Source: Trichuris trichiura (Eukaryota; Nematoda; Enoplea; Trichinellida; Trichuridae). Taken from it: 64,000 nt of DNA. How positions within the stretch are numbered: position 1 is the first letter of the stretch; each line of letters begins with the position of its first letter. Under the pieces are notes generated by a model. It searched no databases, was not told the origin of the DNA, and worked only from the letters and a program-made list of their open reading frames with translations. Below, in pieces: positions 57,577 through 64,000 of the stretch. A program made the position numbers and the translations under genes. The stretch spans positions 1-64,000 of the forward strand of contig JBAJFE010000050.1 in assembly GCA_037903355.1 (NCBI GenBank), written 5' to 3'.

Positions 57577-60114
57577 TCACATGGCAGGCACTCCTGCAGG
57601 GGGCTGAATTTGCACTGGAACCTGCTGCTGCTGATTTTGGACAGGTACTTGAGGATTTTGAACAGGTGGCACGTTGCCCATGTGAGCAGCTCCCTGGTGG
57701 GCAACATTTGGTGCCTGTTGTTGGTTAGCCTGATAATGGACAGAATTGGGAACATTCTGGGTAGGCACCGCGCCCTGATATTGTTGGAACTGTCCTGCTT
57801 GCTGCTGTCCAGGTACAGGCATAGCCTGCGGTTGGGGCGCCATCTGAGCTTGCACATGTGGGTTGACTACTTGCTGCGGGGGTTGTTGGTATTGTGCTTG
57901 CTGAGGTTGACCAGCTTGCACTGGCATTTGATGTTGTGGAACAGCTGCCTGCTGATACTGTTGGTACGTTGGATCATGATAAGGAGGCTGGCTAGGAATA
58001 TTCGGCGATCCCTGATACTGGCCTCCAGCTTGAGGAACCGGATGGGGTACCGGCTGTGGCTGGCCTCCAAATTGTTGCTGCTGTTGAAATTGCCCACCAC
58101 TAGGCATATGATGTTCAGGAACGTTGCCATATTGTTGACCGCCCGGTGCTACATTAGGTGTAGGAACTCCCGGATGTTGCGGATACTGGTGAGGGACTGG
58201 CTGACCATGAGGAATGCTCCCAGCTTGAGCATATTGCGCATTAAGCTGGTTTGGATCCATAGTTGGACTCATAGTTGTAGCATAACCATGCTCTTTTTCC
58301 CAAACGGGTTCGTAAGATCGCAACTCATTTTCGGAGAACGCTTCCTCAGGATTCATCACCGACCAATCGGAATCGCTTTGGAAATCAGCAGTTTTTTCTT
58401 CGCCCAAAAATTCGCTTAGACTTATCAGATGGTCTCCATCTTTATCCATCTCTTCCACCACGTGCCGACGCATTCGAGTTAACTCTTCCTCGCTTAAAGA
58501 AACAGACAATTATTTTTTTAGTCAATGCTTATCATGACAAAAGGCTAACAATCACCGTTCCTGAAAATGCGTCTTCCGATCGTATACTCTATCAAGTTCG
58601 TTTTGGAAAAGCGCTTCCAGCTCAAGCGCGTCCAAGTAGCCATCGTTGTTGGTATCGTGCAGGCGGAAAAATGTCTTCATGTCAAATGCTTCCTTTGGCA
58701 AATTGTCTACTTCCTCCCATACTTTTTCCAACTGACCTTTGCTTCCCTATACGAGTTAAAATGAAGACGACTACAAATAACTTGATTGTACGGAAAAGCG
58801 TACGGGATGTTTGAGCTTCATCTCCTTTAATTTCTTCAATTCTTCATTCCTTGCTTCCTCGGCCGCTTTCTTTTGTTCCGCCGTCATATTTTTCAAGCTA
58901 TGTCGAAACTCCAACTCCTCGTCCATTTCGTGGCGTTTGTACTCCTGCTGGCGTTGTTGATCCATTATTTCCAAATCTTTGGCCGTCTGTTTAAATTACA
59001 ATTAGCCAATAGAATTTTGGAAGCAAAATCTCCACCTTGCGAATAAGCTTTTCCAGGTCGCGCTTGTCGAACGCCTCCTTGGCATGGTCCAAGTGCTCAA
59101 GGTACGAAGGATCGTTCTTGTGATCACGGGCTTCCTCCAGAGCGCGACGAAGACGTTCTATTTCCACTAACTTTATTTGATTAAGTTTTGTTCGCACGCC
59201 ATGACCAACAAAGTCCAAAGCTTCGGCTATTCTTCCAGACTAAAGATCGCATTTTAGGATACCGTGCGCATAAGATGTTTTCTACCGCGTCCATAGGCTT
59301 CCATACCAGTTTTATCATTAAAAATTAAACGGATTTTTCGGGATTCGTCGCATCCCGCTTACAGTCAAAAAACTGAAGAGGAAAAACAAAATATAGTTAC
59401 ACAATGAGGCAATGAGCCGCTCTAAGAAACTGTTGGAGGTGAGATGAGAAAAAACAAAGAGCAAATAAAGCGAACGCGACAAGTTTCTAGCGAACTACTT
59501 TGCTGCTTGGCGCATACGCGCGCTCGGAAAAGAAAATAGCGTTTTTTCACTTGAACAACTAATTAGACCAATTACCTGTATTTCTTCGGGAGTTGCGTTG
59601 CGTAATCTTTCGGCAAACGCTGAAAAGCAAAGGTGATCAAAATGAAGCGATTGAATGGAAGCAAACCCGAATCTGATTCCAGCGCGGTCACCACTTCTTT
59701 TAGGTACCGCTCGTACTCTAGATTATATTCCTAAAATACGTAATAATAAGAGTCACAGACAAAATTTTAAATGTCTTCATCATTCCTATTAGCATAGCTA
59801 TTAAGAGCGAGGGACAAAATGGACAGCCATCAAAAACTTTAAAAATTCGAAGTTGCCTTTAGGAGAACGTTTATGCTTAAAAGAACTAACAGCATAAGTG
59901 CTAGTACGAAATATTTAATGACGTTAGACTTGTGGGTCATAAAAATGAGGTAAATTAATATCTTTCCCCAAAATGAGTTTTAGTCCCAAAAGTTTACCTT
60001 AAAATAATCCGGGGGCGGCGGAGGAAGCGTAGAATGCTGTTTTACATAACGGCATAAGCAAGGAGTGCAGCTAAGTTGAAGTCCGACAAAAAAGATAATG
60101 AAACGAATGGACAT
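57577..60114 (-). CDS. NUCB1: nucleobindin (NUCB1/NUCB2 homologue) with a Gln/Pro-rich tail, seven exons
   Basis: Golgi/secreted calcium-binding protein. Exons (minus) 60114-59998, 59730-59667, 59619-59576, 59239-59036, 58986-58792, 58746-58556 and 58492-57577; phases close and predict 576 residues. In order: signal peptide ([16 protein letters not shown]), [32 protein letters not shown], a charged helical region, and [18 protein letters not shown]. Next come [19 protein letters not shown]-hand 1 ([14 protein letters not shown]) and EF-hand 2 ([14 protein letters not shown]). After the EF-hands the vertebrate leucine-zipper region is replaced by about 240 residues rich in Gln, Pro, Gly and Val. 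The donor of exon 5 could also be six bases earlier or later. Symbol is by similarity; the invertebrate gene predates the NUCB1/NUCB2 split. Confidence 0.9.
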
Positions 60115-61173
60115 TGTAACAAGGAAATATAGACGGCCACCTGCCAACGGTCACTGCAACATTAACATAACGCAAATAGTAATACGCCAAATCAATGGTG
60201 AAACAAATACCGTAGCGGATAGCGTCAAACAACTTAGCGAATGGCCTAAAACGTGTTATTAAACGATGGCGTTGAAACCACGTGACTGTGAATACTTACG
60301 TTCAGCCCACCTTTACCAGGACTCATTCGAACGTAAATGCGCAAACAGACGTGACGTTGGCAGCGCTACACCTAATGCGTTCAAACAACAGACCGGTTGC
60401 CGAGTAAAGTCGGCTGAAATTGATTACAGAAGACATTTTGCAACGGAACGCCCAACTATTCAAAAGACATACTCTGAATTGAAAATAAGGCTGCAAAGCG
60501 TTTTAACGCTAAACGAATGTAAATTTTAACGCTATAAAGACGCCGGAACGTCTACTTTTCGGCTAGGCAAAGATTGTACAAACATCAAAACTATTGAATA
60601 AGTTGGTTACTTAAACATGTGCAGGTTAGGCGCGTAACCATGCAGCTGACCAGGAGTATTTCATCGCGGAAAGCAAAACCTGTTTTCTTGGGCTGTACTG
60701 TCCTGTACAAAATGACATAACAGTGCTTTCCAATTTTACATAGCGTAAAATAAGTCCGATTCGCTGAAAGAGCTCAAGTTATACGTTGAACCTCCTAACC
60801 AGGGCTACCCCTCTGGTCGCATGCTATATTTAAGATGTCTAATGGGCATAGTCAAGGTTCCGCAATATTTAAGTACTCGCGTCAGTTGCTATTGTGAAGG
60901 AAAGCATTTCCAGGTTTGTATAGTACTGGAAATTTTTTAGCTGCATCTAAAACGGACAGCATGCAATATTTTCGGTTATTGCTGATTCATGTAAATTAAT
61001 TGGCTATTATTTAAATTGAACAAAGTTAAAAATACTCCCGGAAAAATTCGGCGGGAAAATTTTTAATTTATGTACTGTAGTGATACGCAGGTTCAATGAA
61101 ACAAATTGAGTAGTATTCGGCAAATATTGTACAAGAAACATTCAATTCCGGTTCTGCGGAAGCGTTTTCCAAA
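60115..61173. other. intergenic, nucleobindin promoter side
   Basis: An 87-codon frame at 60266-60529 (+) has no recognised features. Otherwise nothing was called. Confidence 0.4.
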
Positions 61174-62208
61174 TTAAAACTCGTCATCTTCCATGGTAAG
61201 AGCCCGAGTTTCTTCTTTTGCCCTTAAGTTGCCGCCAGGGATGATTTTGCTGTAACGCAAATTTTTTCTTTGCTGCTTCCAAATCAAGCCGTGATACCAC
61301 ATGCACACGAGAGCAGTTATTACTGCAAAATTTTAGCGTGAGCACGTACAGTTGTAACGTGGTACTTACAAATCAAGATTGAAAACGCCGAAAGGACGCT
61401 CACTGCTACTAAGTAGAACGGCATGTGCAGTTGTGTCTCAACTTCTTCTTTGAACGCCACTAACTTTTCACCAATGGCGTTGAACAGATGCTTAATTCCG
61501 CTTGTAGTAACGAACTGAAACAGACCAGTATTAAACGAGTGGAATCCAAAGGGGTGATTCGGTTATTCTTAAGAAATTTAGGTCATTCAAATAAATTTTG
61601 AACGACTAAAAGAGCCCTTATAATGCCGTATAGCAAACCTAGAACCTGACTGTCAATAAGCCATCTGTGCACAGTACAAACTTCACTGCTGAAGGCAGCA
61701 GCTTTGAAAGTGCCAAGACTAAACTTTTCTCTTAAATAAATGTTTTTCTTAGACGACATGGCATTTTAGCCCGTCAAATTCAATTGCGTTCTCAACGAAA
61801 CAGATTTTTAAGAAACTAAGTAGAAGTTGATTTTCAAGTAGCTTGGCTTGCGATATTTTCAGGTTCGAATGTTGAACGGTAAGAAAATTGCAAAAACGTA
61901 TTACCAACGCTCCTTGTCCGGTATGTAACTTATAGTTTTTGCATGCAATTTCGCTGGTCAGGTTGCACGTCTTTGAGGTCAATTTTGGATTCAAGAAGAA
62001 CCACTGCCAGATGCCGATCCTGCAAAGTCGTCATGCAAACATTAACCGCATAAAGCGTGCGCGGGAGTCGATTGTCACACTTTTCTATCAAACTTTTTGA
62101 ATTCGGGCACTTGCTCGACATGCACTGAAGAATTTGGGCAAACTGCCGACATATCGGTTTGCAGATGCCTTGCGTTACGTCCCAGCAGAATACCTTAACA
62201 AAATTCAA
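61174..62208 (-). CDS. CLCC1-like membrane protein, 3' exons; 5' structure uncertain
   Basis: Well-supported exons (minus): 62019-61905, 61514-61370 and 61322-61174 (stop). They splice in phase and encode IWQWFFLNP...CNLTSEIACKNY, then FVTTSGIKHLFNAIGEKLVA, a hydrophobic span (MPFYLVAVSVLSAFSILI, continuing LITALVCMWYHG) and a cytosolic tail ending TMEDDEF. The order WxWF, Cys..Tyr, FVT..IKHL, KEE, membrane span resembles the C-terminal half of CLCC1 (ER/nuclear-membrane chloride channel-like protein). A Cys-rich frame at 62208-62030 (CKPICRQFAQILQCMSSKC) may belong to the gene, but its splice to the next exon was not resolved. The identification is tentative. Confidence 0.45.
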
Positions 62209-62360
62209 CGCGTAAGAATGAAAATACGAGTAAGCTGTTAATACTAGCTGAGAAATGGAAGTTTTTTCGTTGGCACGACAGCCATTGGAATGGAAAGAGG
62301 CTGAGAGGTTTTAGTTTTATCTGACAACTTTTTATCTGCTTTAAATGGTTAGATTGACAA

Positions 62361-62720
62361 GTTTCATATTTGATGTTCTGATTCACGGGTTTGGCCTGTT
62401 GGATGTATCTGTAAGTAAACTGCAAAGTGCCCTACCAACGAATGGATGAGCAAATTGTTAGAGAAATTACAGAACAAATCGAATACCGTACGTTTCGGAA
62501 CTGCTCTTGTTCCGTCGTCAGCAGTGTTGGGGAGTTAGCTCATAGCTCCCCAACACTGCTGACGCCGGAACAAGAGCAGTTCCGAAACGTGCGGTATTCA
62601 TATTGTTCTGTAATTTCTCTAACAATTTTGCTCATCCATCCGTTGGTAGGGCACTTTGCAGTTTACTTACAGATACATCCAACAGGCCAAACCCGTGAAT
62701 CAGAACGTCAAATATGAAAC
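62361..62720. repeat. 360 bp near-perfect palindrome made of two Penelope 3' ends
   Basis: Left arm 62361-62534 and right arm 62546-62720 are reverse complements with only a few differences, separated by 11 bp. The sequence is the Penelope 3' block also seen at 12.4 and 14.65 kb (AAGTAAACTGCAAAGTGCC, CTACCAACGAATGGATGAGC, GAACTGCTCTTGTTCCG). Read outward from the centre, each arm has a CTGCTGACG.CGGAAC hammerhead-like core. Confidence 0.93.
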
Positions 62721-63593
62721 AACCCAAGCCTGTTAAAAGACATCCTGTCTTTAGAGATTGACAAGTTTTGTTATTTGTTCAGTACCTTCTTACAAGTATA
62801 CTGTAAAGTTTAAAAGTCTTATGATAATTTATTCGTCTGCAGTCACATAACAGGTTGACTATACATTTATGTTTGTTGCCTAAAAAGTTTGATGATGAAA
62901 ATACAGTATTCTATAACCGATGCGTAGGTTATTTAAAAATCCTGAAAACTACTATTCAGCGATTTTTACAATACTTTGCCTCTCTTTTGTTTTATTGTTT
63001 CTGTTAATGTAGACTCTGAAGATAGGGCAACTCTGCAAAGCTGTTTAGAATTTTAAAAAATACGTTTACAAGGCCATACATAGGCCTGATTCCATGTATT
63101 TTGCTAAATGTCCTTTTCTAAAGAAATATGTTTGCTTATGGGTGTTTAAGGTTGCTTAATTTCATACTTTTTCACTTTACCTGAAAGCATTAATAACACG
63201 GGGTGCTTGGTAACGGGATTGTGTTTTATGTTTCTGAACATCTTCTACGGCTTTCTCCCATTTCAAAAATGGGAGACAGCCGTAGAAGTCCTTCAGAAAG
63301 CGTGAGTAGTAATTTTTTGCCCTGAATATACGATTTTAATTTTTACATAACTTGGAACAAGAAACATTTTATTGCTGATACTTATAATAATCAAGTTAGA
63401 GTGTGCTTATCCGGCAAGATATTCCAATTTTTAATCTTGGTATAAATGATTCTCAGGTTTGGTGGGTTATGTTGCTTGAAAAATCAAACTCAGCCTAACA
63501 AATTTGTACGCAACTCAACAAATCCTAAGGCCAACGTTGTCAACAATAAATGTGGCCAGCTTTTTACAAAAAATAAAGACAAAGTAGGCTAAC
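62721..63593. other. AT-rich intergenic stretch with one hairpin
   Basis: A 22 bp arm CTTCTACGGCTTTCTCCCAT (63242-63263) is inverted at 63267-63288 with one mismatch and a 3 nt loop. No gene was seen. Confidence 0.5.
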
Positions 63594-63767
63594 CGAATTT
63601 TCTCTGTAGAAGTTGCTGCCGAGATAAATGGCAGACGTAAGATACGCTGATTCCATTACTCTCTGCATGCATTCGCTTTTTGAAGATTTCTCCTTCTCCA
63701 TTGCCGGCAAAACTGCGTCGATTACATTGACATGCAAACCAACAATGCCACTAATCACGGTGCTGAG
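63594..63767 (-). CDS. possible exon of an unidentified gene
   Basis: A 174 nt open stretch is bordered by an acceptor (TTTCCAG, read on the minus strand) and a donor (GTTAGC). It encodes LSTVISGIVGLHVNVIDAVL, then MEKEKSSKSECMQRVMESAY and LGSNFYRENS. It is whole codons (58), with an amphipathic helical look and Cys. Exons on either side were not found in the window. Confidence 0.3.
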
Positions 63768-64000
63768 CTGGAAATATGCAAATTGAAGGACGGTAAAGAA
63801 TATGATACGCCTTCTCTAGTGATTAAAAGATTTGCATACATTTCCCATTGAAAATAACGTTGCTTTGATGCTTCCGTCCCCTCTTCCTCAGCATGGAATG
63901 CAAATGACTTTCATTTGCGTTCGGCTCTGAGTATGGGACTACTAAGATTCTGAAAGCTAGGTTTAGAAAGTTTAATTTAAAAAACTGCATTTCCATTTAT

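Noticed and set aside
57436..58419. A 327-codon plus-strand frame
   Set aside because: It is the antisense of the Gln/Pro-rich last exon of nucleobindin. Low-complexity codons keep the opposite strand open, and the minus strand has the EF-hands and a closed splice chain.
60266..60529. An 87-codon plus-strand frame upstream of nucleobindin
   Set aside because: Basic, no domain, no promoter or splice signals, in the promoter region of the opposite-strand gene.

Overview
This window is eukaryotic (animal) nuclear DNA. Its genes have many short introns, mostly about 45-70 nt, with GT-AG and a few GC-AG borders. TATA boxes lie close to start codons, and the intergenic space is full of decayed transposons (hAT/ZBED, pogo/Tigger and Penelope-like elements). 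The very short introns, compact genes and this transposon mix suggest a nematode, most likely of the whipworm group (Trichuris or a relative). That assignment is inference, not read directly from a marker gene.

Layout. 0-8 kb is a gene block on the minus strand: the 5' exon of an SLC17-type transporter (cut by the window edge), the ribosome-biogenesis WD40 protein UTP18, the phosducin-like thioredoxin-fold protein TXNDC9, and a possible small membrane protein. 8.6-16.7 kb is a transposon graveyard with two broken hAT/ZBED elements and two Penelope 3' ends. 16.7-34.9 kb is one repeat island: an about 18.2 kb structure bounded by about 1 kb inverted repeats, containing a 1.9 kb minisatellite, three nested pogo/Tigger transposase relics and two diverged copies of an internal block of more than 2 kb. 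35-43 kb holds further mobile DNA (hAT-like end, a Tigger derivative with intact TIRs and TA duplication, a Penelope element with reverse transcriptase and GIY-YIG endonuclease) around one four-exon gene for a secreted lysine-rich protein.

43.5-61.5 kb is the second gene block: MTHFS (+), FAM136A (-), mitochondrial ribosomal protein mL52 (+), a small secreted protein with dibasic sites (+), a complete ten-exon SLC17 transporter (+), UBFD1 (+), nucleobindin (-), and a CLCC1-like membrane protein (-). The last 3 kb contain a 360 bp near-perfect palindrome and one possible exon.

Most named genes are housekeeping: pre-rRNA processing (UTP18), chaperonin/tubulin folding (TXNDC9), folate metabolism (MTHFS), mitochondrial protein synthesis and intermembrane space (mL52, FAM136A), ubiquitin-related signalling (UBFD1), calcium handling in the secretory pathway (nucleobindin, CLCC1-like). 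Exon chains for UTP18, TXNDC9, the secreted lysine-rich gene, MTHFS, FAM136A, mL52, the downstream SLC17, UBFD1 and nucleobindin were rebuilt by hand from splice sites and reading phase. In each case the phases close without a frame break. No tRNA, rRNA or CRISPR array was recognised.
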